DNA of 64,000 nucleotides, from assembly GCA_022495995.1 (NCBI GenBank), contig JAFEMH010001357.1, forward strand, positions 189,001 through 253,000, given 5' to 3'. This document shows positions 30,301 through 40,580 of this stretch, piece by piece. Under the pieces are notes generated by a model. The model was not told the origin of the DNA. It worked only from the letters and a program-made list of their open reading frames with translations, and searched no databases. Every line of letters begins with the position of its first letter. Position 1 is the stretch's first letter. The translations under genes were made by a program, and so were the position numbers. The stretch is from Adenophora triphylla var. japonica (taxonomy: Eukaryota; Streptophyta; Magnoliopsida; Asterales; Campanulaceae).

Positions 30301-32493
30301 ATGGGCTATCAACCCTCGCCCGTCTCCTCTCCTAGTTGGGTTTATCCTATTGATCATTTGCCGCCGTTTATTCGGAAGTTGCTTCAATTCCATGAAATCA
30401 ACAAGTCTTCCGTACCGGTTGGCAACATCCAAGACTATATTGATTTTGGAAACCGACATATCGAGAAGGGCGTGTACTTCAGCAGACCTTGCCGTCTCAG
30501 AAATTTTGATCTTTCCGCTTCTAGGCGCAGTCTTATCAAGGTATACAACAAATTTTTTGATCAGCTTCCCCTCAAATGGAACGCTGTTTTCTTAGCTCAA
30601 GATAGAATGAGGCAGGACATGATGGTCCAAGCTGTATGGGCTGACTTTGCTATTCTCTATGGAGCTGAAGATACCTTGATTGAGACAGATCTTTACCAGT
30701 CTGGGAGATATGAAATGGATATGGATACTCTTCCAAATTTTGACTCTGAACCGGTCTGCCTTGGCCCTAGAAAGAACCAACTGATCAGAAATGTGATGGA
30801 TTTGTTGGATAATTTACTTGATATGGACAATGAATTCAAGGCGGCTGGAAATATTTCCTTAGCCGATTTCTTTTCTCGCATTACCTCCTCCACCAAATGG
30901 CCTACGGTTACTGATGAAGAGATTGATGCTATGTTTGAAGATGAGGAGGAAGAAAAAGAAAAATCTGAAGAGGTTGTTGAATCCATTTCCAGCTCAAGTT
31001 CTGATGATGATGATGAGGACAAACCTGACCGGATGGAGAGCTCGAATCAAGCTTTCACCACTCCCCAACCGATGGCAACGGTTAGAAGCTTGGGAGGAGG
31101 CATTACTGATACGTCACCGGTTACTCCCTTGGGAGGAGGCTCTACCGACATCCCAGCCTCTACTCAACCGATGACACCTCCACCGATTTCAATCCCTCCA
31201 ACCGTTGTATCTTCTGAACCGGTTGAAGCCTCTCAGCCGATTGATCCTAATGATATCCTTCTTCAGCAAGCTGTGGCTGTTAGTCTATTTGATGTAGAGG
31301 AAAAACGGCTACAAGACCGAGCCGATGCTCTTGCCACTGCTCAAGCTCTTCAAGCTTCAATTCTTGACAGTCAAGTAAGAGAAATTCAGTCTATGCTTTC
31401 TAGCCCTCCAAGAGTTGAGGAGGAGACTCGGTCCGTACCTTCATCTTCTGCTATTCCTACTTCTGATGCTCCTGATGGAGATTCTGATTTCTTTGTGGAA
31501 GAAATTTCGGATGAAGAAGAATTTGATATCTTGGATCCTGCTATCCCACCGACTTATGCTGATCCTTGCGTTCTTCAAAAAGACATCTTCTCTCCCTTGA
31601 ACTATTACACTACCAGATCTTCCATTCCTCGATCCCCTCATGGTATTCCACTCTTTGAACCCCATGAGAAGATTTCTAGCCGTGCTGAGTATAAATTGGT
31701 TTCTGATCCTCCTCCATTTTCCCATGAACTCAAAAAGTTGAAAGAAAAAGAAGTTAATGTCCCTTTCTACCTGTCCAGAACCGTTGGCCCTGGAGAAACA
31801 AGTTCCAAAGCCCAGAAACCGGTTGCACTCAAACTTCGTCTTCGGTTTCCTCCACCCAAAGGTCAATCGGTCAAGCCCTCCAAAACCGATCAACAGTTGA
31901 TCACCAAATTCCCTTCAAAGCGTAAACCGACAGTCTCTCCTTCCCAATCTCAAAGACTTCGCCACATAAGAATTCAAGGTGAAGTGGCTCAACCTGCCTC
32001 TGGACCGGATGATTGCACATTTTCCTCTCCCAACATTTTCATGCGTTATCTTTCGGTCAACAACCGTATTATTCAGGTTTTGGAGCTACGTATTGTGAGA
32101 TGGTGCTACGAGGTTACTCACAGAGTTGGGTTAATGCCAAATGTGCCTCAGCTTTCTATTTTGAGAAATGGCAATCCTAGGCCATGGAGCAACATTCGGC
32201 AAGCATCCCTTCTACTCCTTGCTCTCAGGGTTATTCCTTTGATTCGATCAAAGCAACATGCTTTAGCATTGGCTCCTACTGCTGCAGATCTTATTGCCTC
32301 CGCATTTGATGAAGCCCATGATGTTCAGAATGCTATTACTCTCAGCCTTGAGTCCGACTCCCTATTCTCTTCTGATCCCAATGATTTCCTCGTGTTCGGT
32401 CCCTCTATTGCTTCTTCGCATTCTGTTGATGAGGAGATTACTTTTTCTCCAACCGGTCAAGTCTCTAGGATCGGGTCCAGTTCATGTCGCTGA
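30301..32493 (+). CDS. E3 accessory ORF, central part
   Basis: 730 codons in one frame. It begins mid-protein: homology-like continuity with 29,055-30,107 is broken by two frameshifts at about 29,990 and 30,300, so the ATG at 30,301 is probably not the true start. Order: a globular N-part (NIQDYIDFGNRHIEKGVYFS), an acidic tract of Glu/Asp and Ser (residues about 205-245), and a long Pro/Ser/Thr-rich segment. Then comes a PLNYYTTRSSIPRSPHGIPL region and a globular C-part (FMRYLSVNNRIIQVLELRIV). No enzymatic motif recognised. AACCGRT heptamers are frequent inside the coding sequence. Confidence 0.6.
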   Translation: MGYQPSPVSSPSWVYPIDHLPPFIRKLLQFHEINKSSVPVGNIQDYIDFGNRHIEKGVYFSRPCRLRNFDLSASRRSLIKVYNKFFDQLPLKWNAVFLAQDRMRQDMMVQAVWADFAILYGAEDTLIETDLYQSGRYEMDMDTLPNFDSEPVCLGPRKNQLIRNVMDLLDNLLDMDNEFKAAGNISLADFFSRITSSTKWPTVTDEEIDAMFEDEEEEKEKSEEVVESISSSSSDDDDEDKPDRMESSNQAFTTPQPMATVRSLGGGITDTSPVTPLGGGSTDIPASTQPMTPPPISIPPTVVSSEPVEASQPIDPNDILLQQAVAVSLFDVEEKRLQDRADALATAQALQASILDSQVREIQSMLSSPPRVEEETRSVPSSSAIPTSDAPDGDSDFFVEEISDEEEFDILDPAIPPTYADPCVLQKDIFSPLNYYTTRSSIPRSPHGIPLFEPHEKISSRAEYKLVSDPPPFSHELKKLKEKEVNVPFYLSRTVGPGETSSKAQKPVALKLRLRFPPPKGQSVKPSKTDQQLITKFPSKRKPTVSPSQSQRLRHIRIQGEVAQPASGPDDCTFSSPNIFMRYLSVNNRIIQVLELRIVRWCYEVTHRVGLMPNVPQLSILRNGNPRPWSNIRQASLLLLALRVIPLIRSKQHALALAPTAADLIASAFDEAHDVQNAITLSLESDSLFSSDPNDFLVFGPSIASSHSVDEEITFSPTGQVSRIGSSSCR

Positions 32494-33297
32494 TCCAACC
32501 GATTCTTCAACCGATGCCTCTACCGGTTCTCCAACTCCATCCCTAACCGGTCGCTCTATTCCCCTCTCTGCACATTTAACTGAGAAGCCTCCCGTCGTTC
32601 CTATTTCTCCACCAAATCCTTCCCTTGCCATTCAAGTGTTCATTCCACAACCTGCTCAAGCCTTGACAATTGTTACTACTCCTCCAATCGATCCTCCGGC
32701 TATATCGGTTAGCTCTTCAACCGATGGCTCTTCAACCGATAATGATGCCGATCCGTCCCCGATGTTCCTCAACCAGCTCCCCAAGATGAACTCAACCGTC
32801 CCGTTGTTGTTCGTGGATCTTTGTGAACTTTATGATGCCCTCCGTCATGAGTATGGTTAAGTCCAATCAGAGGAGGAAGAAAAGAGGTTAGACGTAATGG
32901 AGCACGGTTATGCAAAGGACCTAGCTAACTATGTGGCCGATTTGTTTGATAAAGATGCCAAGATAACCGATCTTTCCACTCGCCTAGGTGCCTTGACCCA
33001 GCTGAACAAGGAACTCCCGAACACCGCCAAGGATGCCCAAATCGATCTCAAGCTTGCAACCGAAGAAATCAAGAAGCCGAATCGAAGCTAGCCGATCAAG
33101 CCTCATTATTCGAAAGACCAACACCGAGAGGATCAAGCTTAAACCGAAAATGAAGTCCTTAAGAAGATGCTAGCCGACCGTGATGCAGAGAAGTTTGCTA
33201 GGAAGAAAAGGAAGAGAGATGAAAAGGAAGCCAAGAAGTCGCCCAAGAAATCTCGCACTCAACCGGCCACCATCGGCTACTCCTCCTTCGTACCCTA
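32494..33297 (+). pseudogene. E3 accessory ORF, C-terminal remnant
   Basis: The same protein continues in other frames: a Ser/Thr/Pro-rich stretch to a stop near 32,860, then a helical stretch at 32,897-33,091 (YAKDLANYVADLFDKDAK), then a basic end (FARKKRKRDEKEAKKSPKKS) reaching a stop at about 33,297. The helical part and Lys/Arg-rich tail suggest a coiled coil and a nuclear targeting signal. Confidence 0.5.
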
Positions 33298-33709
33298 AGG
33301 ATTTTCCTCCAACCGATGATCCTGCTGCCCCAGCCTAGATGTAACCGATGAGGCACTTGTCTTTCCATCTTTTGCTTAACCTGCTGAAGACTAATCAATG
33401 AGATTTCCTTAACCTCAAACTCGTTGTTTTGAATGACTTGTCTTTCCTTATTCTCTTTTGATTATTTTTGGATGTTCAAACTATTCTAACTATTTCATTT
33501 TGCAGGTTTACTCATTCAAAAATATTTCACTTTAACTTGTTTTAAATTTCTAAGCTTTCAATCTTTCTGTAAGCTTTCTTAGGTTACATCTATGATGTTA
33601 CTTGACTTAGGGAATGACACGTCTAAAAGATAAATCTTTAGTCATTCTTTTACTAAGTCAAAGATGATGCTAACCTAGGGTGATTGGACTTAAGCAATTA
33701 GGAGGAGAT
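33298..33709 (+). other. E3 3' untranslated region and polypurine tract
   Basis: AT-rich, no ORF. GGAGGAGA just before the right LTR (about 33,701-33,708) is the polypurine tract. Confidence 0.65.
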
Positions 33710-35144
33710 TGTTAGTCAAATATATGCTTAGGTTTAGAATTGCTTAAACCCAATCACAACAAGCATTAATGTGGACCCCTAATTTTAATTAGACCCAATA
33801 GAATTTTTCTATGTATGATAGGTCCCCTTAATGCTAGTGCCAGTGTTTTTATTTCATGTAATTTTCTCAAGACCTTGAAGACTTGAAGGTGTGAAGATTT
33901 GCTCCCATGATATTTTCTGTGAGTTACTCGGTTTGCCACCCTAACCGGTTGAATTCCCAACCGTTGTGTCAACCAAACCGGTTGCCCTACCTAGCCGATG
34001 TAACCTTCACAGGTTATATCCTATCCTTTGCTGTTAAGGCTTCCTCAGCAAGCTTTCCTCACCCTAGCCTAACCGAAGCATTTATTGCTCCCAACTACCC
34101 AAAGAATCCCTTTAGCTAAAGTTGGTAAGGCAAGCATGCCGAATAGACGCCGAAGTGACATTCCTACGCGACCGTCAGAGCTCAAAATAGATTGTCAAAA
34201 TGACCGCACTCACATCCTTTCAACCACTCAAGGAAAATCTTCTCTCCTATCTCAGGCATTTAATGCAAAGATCCTTCAATTCAAAGGCATGCCTGATCAA
34301 GTCATCATTGCAACCTCTTCAAAGACAACGGCTCCTTTTTAAAGTTCTCTATAAATAGCTTCCCTGGAGCATTGAAGAAGGTTGGTGCATTTATGATTCT
34401 TGAGAGTGAGTTGCTCTGAACTACCATTCTGCAAACTCCATAGTTCAAAGCATTCAATTCAAGTCCCCATATTCACTAGACATCTCTGTTAGGACTTATA
34501 CACTGTGCACCTCAATCAATATTGTAGTGTTCCTCCATTAGACTACTTATGGAATACATTGATTGATTCACACACAACACCCTAGAGAAATCAGCTCAAC
34601 TTGTGAGCACATCTCTAGAAAACACCAGGTCTTTATTGTAGCACGATCCGTTAGTGGTCACCTTTAGTTCGGCAAAATGTCTTCAATCATTGGCTTGCAA
34701 CTTGTAATAGGTAGATACCATTAATATAGTAGTGCACTTTCACAAATCCAAGTTCTGACCAAACTTGGTAGAGGACGTAGCAGTTATTTAACACTGTGAA
34801 CCTCTTCAAACAATGTGTCATTCTTCTGTGTGTTTGTTTATTTCTGTGTTGTTGTAACTGGTTGACAATCTCTCAACTGGTCACAACCTATTGACTCAAC
34901 CTACTGCTCAACTTGTTTGTCTTACTTGGAAATATAATTTGTCATGTTTGCATAAGGATTTTTAACGTACTGCTTTTGAAAACTCTACCTAACCTGTTGT
35001 AAATCTAGCCTAACCGTAACTCCGCTGTGCAAAACTAATCTAACGGTTAGCAAGTGTGTTTCCCTCAACCTTTTACAAAGACTAAGAGTTTTTAAGCAAA
35101 AAGTTTTAATCAGGCTATTCACCCCCCCTCTAGCCTGTTTCCTA
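33710..35144 (+). mobile_element. E3 right (3') LTR, end truncated
   Basis: Matches the left LTR from TGTTAGTCAAATATATGC to the TAGCCTGTTTCCTA stretch, but the terminal part ending CTAACA is missing. Confidence 0.85.
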
Positions 35145-35659
35145 CCATTCAGTTCAAATCATGCCGACTTTTTGTCGAGCCCTCGGACATCATCTTGACT
35201 TTGACGTCAGCTTTGTCCGTAATTTACATCGAATGCTCGTTAAGACTCGATTACCCGCCAGACTTTTAGGATCGTTTTCATTTTCGGTCGGTGGGACCCG
35301 CTTGCCCTATAGGGCCCTCGCCCGGGCCGCCCACCCCGGGAGGTCGAAATACAGGTGGAATACGAGGGGCTTATAGACGTAGTGACGGGGCCCACTGATC
35401 CAGGATCCAGACTAGTTTGCGAAAAAGAAGAGCAATCTTTTCCAACCGATTAGGTTAATAAAACATGTTTTAAGTAAACGTGAACAAATAACTGCGTGTA
35501 ACATGACCTCCGAACCCAAATCTCTAATCTCGGGCATTTTTCAAAGTTTTGGCCCTTAAAACAAAATGGCGTGGCGACTCCGTCTTTTTCCGGTTTTATT
35601 TGATTTTCAAAGAAACGCAAAATCGAATTTTCCCGCGAAATTTGGTGCACATCATCACA
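35145..35659 (+). mobile_element. Fragment of a Tat-type LTR, plus orientation
   Basis: It ends CACATCATCACA at 35,659. Its last ~200 bp (35,450-35,659) are the reverse complement of the first ~200 bp of the E2 LTR (6,837-7,040), including TGGCGTGGCGACTCC and TTTCCCGCGAAA. The first 300 bp (GC-rich, with GGGCCCTCGCCCGGGCC near 35,315) do not match the other LTRs. It abuts E4 RT codons on the right. Confidence 0.6.
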
Positions 35660-37800
35660 GTGGGTAGCAGTCCTTTGGGCAGGCGATATTTAAGTCGGTA
35701 AAATCGATGCACATCCGCCACTTCTTGTTCGACTTCAATACCATGACTGGACATGCCAACCAAACGGGATACTGAATCTCTTCTACGATTCCAGCCTTAA
35801 GCAATTTGTCTACTTCCTCCATGACAGCATTCTCCTTTTCAGGCGACAAATGCCTAACTCTTTGCTTGAACGGCTCAACGCTGGGATCGACATTCAAGCA
35901 GTGCAGGGCGACATTCTCGTCAATTCCTCTCATATCCTCTGGTCGCCATGCGAACACATCCAAATTATCTTTCAGGAATTCTACCAACCTTTCTCACTCA
36001 TCCCTGAACAATTGTTTCCCAATTTTAACCCGCTGCTCTGGGAAGTATCTGTTGATCTCGACTTCTTCTAGCTCCTCCCCGGCCTGAATTTCGGGTTCAT
36101 CTCGCGTTTGCAAGGTGTCCACCTCTATTCTTTTTCGCTTCTTACCGACTGGGCCCTTGATCGGAATCATCTTGGCTGGGTCACCAAAGGTGTTGCCCGT
36201 AGGTCGCCCTTCTTCATCCTCTACCTCAACTACTTCACAATCTTCGTCAGAATCATCCGCTATCTCCTCTATTATTATCTCCTCAATTCTAGGCTCCCTC
36301 ATTTGAATAAATTGAAAAATTCCAGCACTGCTCGCGCTTGGCGCCATATCCACCACTTCCATACTCAGATCAAAATCGCCTGCGACATCCTGCTTATGGC
36401 TCACACAGTCAGGTTTCTTCGCAACTATCATTTCTTTTCCTCGTTCAAGCACAAATCTCGCATCCGCGACAACAATTTCCGTGCCCTCCTTCATACTTTC
36501 AGTCACTTCCCAATCATCTCCAGTCTCCACAGATTCAATCATGTTGATCCTTAGTTGGCTAGAATGAGCTTTCGTCGTCATTGAACTAGTGGAAGCCCCC
36601 TTTGCTTTTATCATTTGCTTCTTCTTTCTCGCCACCGCGATAGCCTCACTCTTCAGACATCCCACACCCTTAGGAGTCGGATACTTCACTCTCTGATGCG
36701 GGATAGAAAGCACCATTTCAAAACTTAACAGAAAAGGGATTCCAACTATAGCATTGTATGCGGAAACCAAATCGATAACCATAAACTCCACTTGCTCACT
36801 TCTCGCCAAATCACCTTCACCAATCTCTACCTCCAACAGGATAGTCCCCTTTACTTTGACTGAATGATTTGTGAATCCCTCTAAATATCCTTTGTAAGGC
36901 ACAAGGTTTGCATCAGTATAGTTCATCCTCTTAAAGGCTTCATAATACAACACATTCCGACTTGCCCCTGAATCCACCATCACGCGCTGCACCACATTGT
37001 TTCCTGGACAGATGGTGATGATTACTGGCTGGTTCCCATAGGCCTTTGTCACCGCCAACTCACTTCTTGAAAAACTGATCACCCTGTCCTCACTCGCGAC
37101 AAACGGTGGAATATCAAAACTGTGCGACAACATCATGATCTGGTTGTCCAATTGAGCGACACTAGGCAAAGGATTCTGAATCACATCCACAACATTTCGA
37201 TCTTGAGGTCTTTCTCGCCGCGTCCCCTCTTCTCGCCTTGTGCTGCCCTCCAGATACTGTTTGAAATCGCCTTTGTCTATTCTTGACTGAATCAACTTCC
37301 TTAAATTGTAACAATCCTCAATTGTATGCCCCTTATCCTTGTGAAAATCGCAATAACTGTTCTGATCCCTTGCCGCATAGGTGTCCTTTCTAATGGGATA
37401 TGGCTCAGGGAAATTCTCCTTCCTCAAGATCTCGCTTATAGTCGTGTTCAATCTATTAAACTTAATGACCTTCCTCTGGCCCTGACCTCTATCGCGGCCT
37501 CCTTTACTCCCGCTTGCGAGATTTCCGCTGCGACCTCCTTTATCACCCTTACCATCATCTTTCACAACCTCGATCCTTTCTTTTACATTCTTCTTACCAG
37601 AGCCCCCTGTCGCTGGGGCGACCTTGACCATTTCCTCTTTCGTACCACTACAGTATGCTCTAACCCTTTCGTACAACTCGCCAGCTGTCTTTGGTAGGCG
37701 CATACAAAATTCCGCTTTAAAATGCCTGTAATGCCCCGAATTAAATAACATAATGATCTCGCCCGTCGACATCGCCGATCCGGTTTGCAATTCCCATAAA
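35660..37800 (-). pseudogene. pol: E4 gag C-terminus, protease and truncated RT
   Basis: Minus-strand frame with FCMRLPKTAGELYERVRAYC, the zinc finger CDFHKDKGHTIEDC (about 37,306-37,350), and the protease motif VMVDSGASRNVLYYEAF (about 36,935-36,985). An acidic linker follows, then RT: DNLDVFAWRPEDMRGID, KLLKAGIVEEIQYPVWLA and KWRMCIDFTDLN. It has a single in-frame TGA (35,994-35,996) between linker and RT, a frameshift relative to the first gag frame near 37,750, and truncation at 35,660. Well preserved otherwise. Confidence 0.85.
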
Positions 37801-39150
37801 TCTATCAGTAAAAGCCAAAATGCTCTCCCCTTCATTCTGCTTTAAGCTGCACAATTCGGTTTTTTGAGCGGGCTGGGTTCCCGACCGACTAAATATCGCT
37901 AGAAACTTGTCTTTAAGATCCTGATATCCAAGTACTGACTCCGCCGGCTGAGTCAAGAACCATTCCAACGCGTGATCAACAAGAGTGCTCGCAAACGCCT
38001 TACAGATTACGGCTTCATTGTCAGTCAATAGCGACAACGTCACCTCAAATCCTCCTATATGAGTGTTCGCCCTCGAAACCCCAGAATAACTCGGCAAATT
38101 AGGCATGCGGAAAGAAGGATCGGGGGCTACAATCTGAATATTCCTCACAAATGGGGCCAAGTAGGAACCTTTTACCTCCACGGACCTGGTTCCCGCCTCT
38201 AACTCTTTAATTTTCTTTGCCATTTCGGCCATCTCAGATTTCCATTTATCATCCTCACTTTTCTTGGCCTTCTCTAGCTCTGCGGCTTCAGCCAACTCGA
38301 CGGCTTTCAAAGCCTCTGCAACTTTAATCGCTTTTGCAACCTTTTCGGCTTCCGCAGCCTTTTCTGCCTTTTCTCTATCCCTCCTTTCTCGACGCCTACG
38401 ATCTCTATCTCGTTGAGCCAATTCATCTCGGCGAGCTCTATCGGAATGCCTTGATCTTTGGGACCTTGCCCAGACATAAGTCCCATCATCAGAATACCTT
38501 GAGCGACTTGGCACATAATCTCTGTCGGCAGTAGACCCCTCGTCACTTTCATATCCGTAGTAGTAAGAATCATCCCGCGAGTCCCCTGACTTGTGATAGA
38601 TTCTCCTTTTCATATGATCCGAGAGCCTCCTCTTGCTCCCTGCGGCCTCAGATCTCTCTTTATTAACATCTCGCCGATTACGCTTTCTTCCCGCGTCTTC
38701 AGGCGGCGGCGGCATCTCTCTCGCGTGCCCATCTCCCCTTCTTGACACACCCTGACTAGCCGTCCGCCATCCTTTCTCTCTTCCATCTACCTCGACCGAC
38801 ACTTCTGGCGGGATCTCAGTGATCGGCTGGCCCATTTTTCTCAATCTTGCATTATTCGCTAAAACCTTCATAAACATTTCATTTTCCTTCCTCAGTTCAT
38901 CAGCCAGTGCTCTCGCATCACCAGACTTAGAAGGGATAGGATCCTGCGCTCCTTCTTTCTCCTTATTTCTCTCAACCCGCTCTCTTTCTTCCTGCCTCCT
39001 AGCACTTCTGATTGCCGAGTCGGTCTGAGAGGTATGCACATCTCCATCCCGCGCGGTTCCCGATCTGGTCCTGCGGGCATCCTTCGCATTTGGAGTTTCC
39101 GTCACCGGAATCTGGGCTCCTTTAGTCTGAGTACCTTTTTCTTGTACCAT
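37741..39150 (-). CDS. gag: E4 gag N-terminal ORF
   Basis: About 470 codons from ATG at 39,150 (MVQEKGTQ); an upstream GTG is not used. The first half is highly charged, with Arg/Asp/Ser-rich stretches and a long Ala/Lys/Glu coiled coil (EKAAEAEKVAKAIKVAEALK). The second half is the retrotransposon gag domain: FRMPNLPSYSGVSRANTHIG, FASTLVDHALEWFLTQPA and LCSLKQNEGESILAFTDRF. It ends by frameshift at 37,741 while homology continues in the next frame. Confidence 0.8.
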   Translation of the reverse strand: MVQEKGTQTKGAQIPVTETPNAKDARRTRSGTARDGDVHTSQTDSAIRSARRQEERERVERNKEKEGAQDPIPSKSGDARALADELRKENEMFMKVLANNARLRKMGQPITEIPPEVSVEVDGREKGWRTASQGVSRRGDGHAREMPPPPEDAGRKRNRRDVNKERSEAAGSKRRLSDHMKRRIYHKSGDSRDDSYYYGYESDEGSTADRDYVPSRSRYSDDGTYVWARSQRSRHSDRARRDELAQRDRDRRRRERRDREKAEKAAEAEKVAKAIKVAEALKAVELAEAAELEKAKKSEDDKWKSEMAEMAKKIKELEAGTRSVEVKGSYLAPFVRNIQIVAPDPSFRMPNLPSYSGVSRANTHIGGFEVTLSLLTDNEAVICKAFASTLVDHALEWFLTQPAESVLGYQDLKDKFLAIFSRSGTQPAQKTELCSLKQNEGESILAFTDRFMGIANRIGDVDGRDHYVI

Positions 39151-39356
39151 TCTGATCACTTTCTGGGTTTACAAACAACTTTCAACCAAAACAAGCCAAA
39201 AAACATCACTTAACAACAGCCTTGAACACAATTTCTGGGGAACTTCAACAGTGACGTCAACCTTACGAACAACACCCCACCACCTACAACCACCTCAACC
39301 GCGCCACAAAAATCACCACCAATCGCTTATAAACTCAAGCAAGGAAAGAAATTAGG

Positions 39357-39375
39357 TCCCGGCAACAGAACCAAC
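39357..39375 (-). promoter_or_regulatory. E4 primer-binding site
   Basis: The minus-strand GTTGGTTCTGTTGCCGGGA starts three bases after the LTR end and resembles the TTGGCGCCGTTGCCGGGGA primer site of plant gypsy elements, with a few differences. Confidence 0.5.
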
Positions 39376-39378
39376 TGA

Positions 39379-40070
39379 TGCTACTATGAGAAAATTTGGT
39401 TGCACAGGATCTGAAAAGGACGGGATACTCTGGCTTCTTCCTTGCTAAATGGGTTGCCTACACACAAGAAAGCACGTTAACTAGGCCGGGGGTGACTCCG
39501 GCGTGAGAATGAGGTTAGAAGTTCAGGGTGGAAAGTGTATCAATGGAAGCTTAGAGAGAGAGAGTAAAGAGAGAGACCTGTCTCCAAATGAGCTATTCCT
39601 CTAGTTTTATACCCTCAAGCCCCCATGTGCCTTGCACATGGGGGACACGTGTCAATCATCCACAATGGGTCACCAACCACTTTCACTTTAGTGGGATTTC
39701 ACTGTTCACCTAGTCAAATCAAGCTACAGTGAACTGCAGGGCACCGACGCGAGATCCCCTTCAGCATAGCTTTGCAAGCGATCAAGGACATTCTCGCCAC
39801 CAGGCCCCTGAGGCGTCTAACCTTGCCAAGTCGATTCTCGCCCCAGGACTTCTACTGATCATCCAGTTGCCAGAGCCTCCATCTCGCCTTAATAACTCCC
39901 CTAGGTCTCCCGGCGGGGTGAGCCTATCTCGCTTTGAATCCTTCCTGCCACTGGGCCGCCCTTAGGGCCAATAGCGACCTAGAGGCATTCTTCTCGTCAT
40001 TCTATTAGGCCCAATAAAAGAGGTTGGGCCCACTTGTCAAGCCCAATCCAATTTTCTATATCGCATCACA
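39379..40070 (-). mobile_element. E4 5' LTR
   Basis: 692 bp; on the minus strand it starts TGTGATGCGATATAG and ends TAGTAGCA. The TATA box (TATAAAAC) is at 39,604-39,611. Upstream of it are an inverted repeat CCCCATGTGC/GCACATGGGG (39,620-39,644) and the perfect palindrome GACACGTGTC (39,645-39,654), which contains a G-box core CACGTG. Confidence 0.75.
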
Positions 40071-40336
40071 CCCAAAATAGCAAAATGGGTAAGATAATAT
40101 GGAACGGAGGGAGTAAGATATTACATAAGAGGTATGTATTCCAAAATTAGTCTTTCTGTATTTTAATAAATGAATAAGACAGCATATATTCGACCTCTTT
40201 TACCTCATCTTTGGTGAAAATCTTTGCGGCAACTAGATAATGTTGTTGTTGTACATAAAAGGTACGTATGAAAGTAAATCTTCTCAAAAAATGAGAAAAA
40301 AACAAGGTGAGAAAAAACACACGCTATACTATAGAA

Positions 40337-40539
40337 TCTATAGTATAAATTAGAGTTTGTACTTTCTACAGTTCTTCGAACAGTAGTAAGTGTCTTCATT
40401 TTGCTTTCATACATTTGTTTCTTTTTCATTTTGTCTTAAAAATTTTTTTTTTTTCTTAAATTAAAGAAAAAAAAAGTGTCCTTGGACACTGGCTTAATTA
40501 AAAAAAAAAAACGTGTCCTCGGACACGGGCTTATTCTAG
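40337..40539 (+). mobile_element. Short non-autonomous Helitron H1
   Basis: It starts TCTATAGTATAAATTAGAG, ends CTAG, and has the hairpin GTGTCCTCGGACAC 9 nt before the CTAG. It is flanked by A and T as expected for Helitrons. Both termini resemble the better-supported copy at 52,898-53,063. Confidence 0.6.
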
Positions 40540-40580
40540 TAAACTTATAAGCTCCGGTACGCTTGTTGTCTAATAAAGTA

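Larger units (their letters stand above)
20452..35144 (+). mobile_element. E3: Ty1/copia retrotransposon, SIRE/Maximus-like
   Basis: About 14.7 kb on the plus strand. Left LTR (20,452-21,896), tRNA-Met-type primer site, gag with UBN2 domain and zinc knuckle, protease, integrase, RT, RNase H, then a long accessory gene region (28,790-33,300), polypurine tract and right LTR (33,710-35,144). The copia order (integrase before RT), the [14 protein letters not shown] motif and the long 3' extra region favour the SIRE lineage. Coding parts carry many frameshifts. It directly follows E2 gag sequence on the left. On the right it lacks the last ~20 bp of its LTR, so a target duplication cannot be confirmed (CCATA left, CCATT right). 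Confidence 0.85.
35660..40070 (-). mobile_element. E4: 5' half of a Tat-type Ty3/gypsy element
   Basis: Minus strand: 5' LTR (40,070-39,379), primer site, gag (39,150-about 37,745), zinc finger, protease, and the start of RT, cut at 35,660 within the CPKDCYP motif. The rest of pol and the 3' LTR are absent. Its LTR differs from those of E1 and E2, so it is a separate family. Confidence 0.85.

Noticed and set aside
29055..33297. Envelope gene of E3
   Set aside because: No signal peptide, transmembrane helix or Cys-rich ectodomain; composition is nuclear- or linker-like.
40099..40114. Isolated GGAACGGAGGGAGTA beside the E4 LTR
   Set aside because: Looks like one end of a Stowaway-like MITE but the other end was not found, so no element is called.
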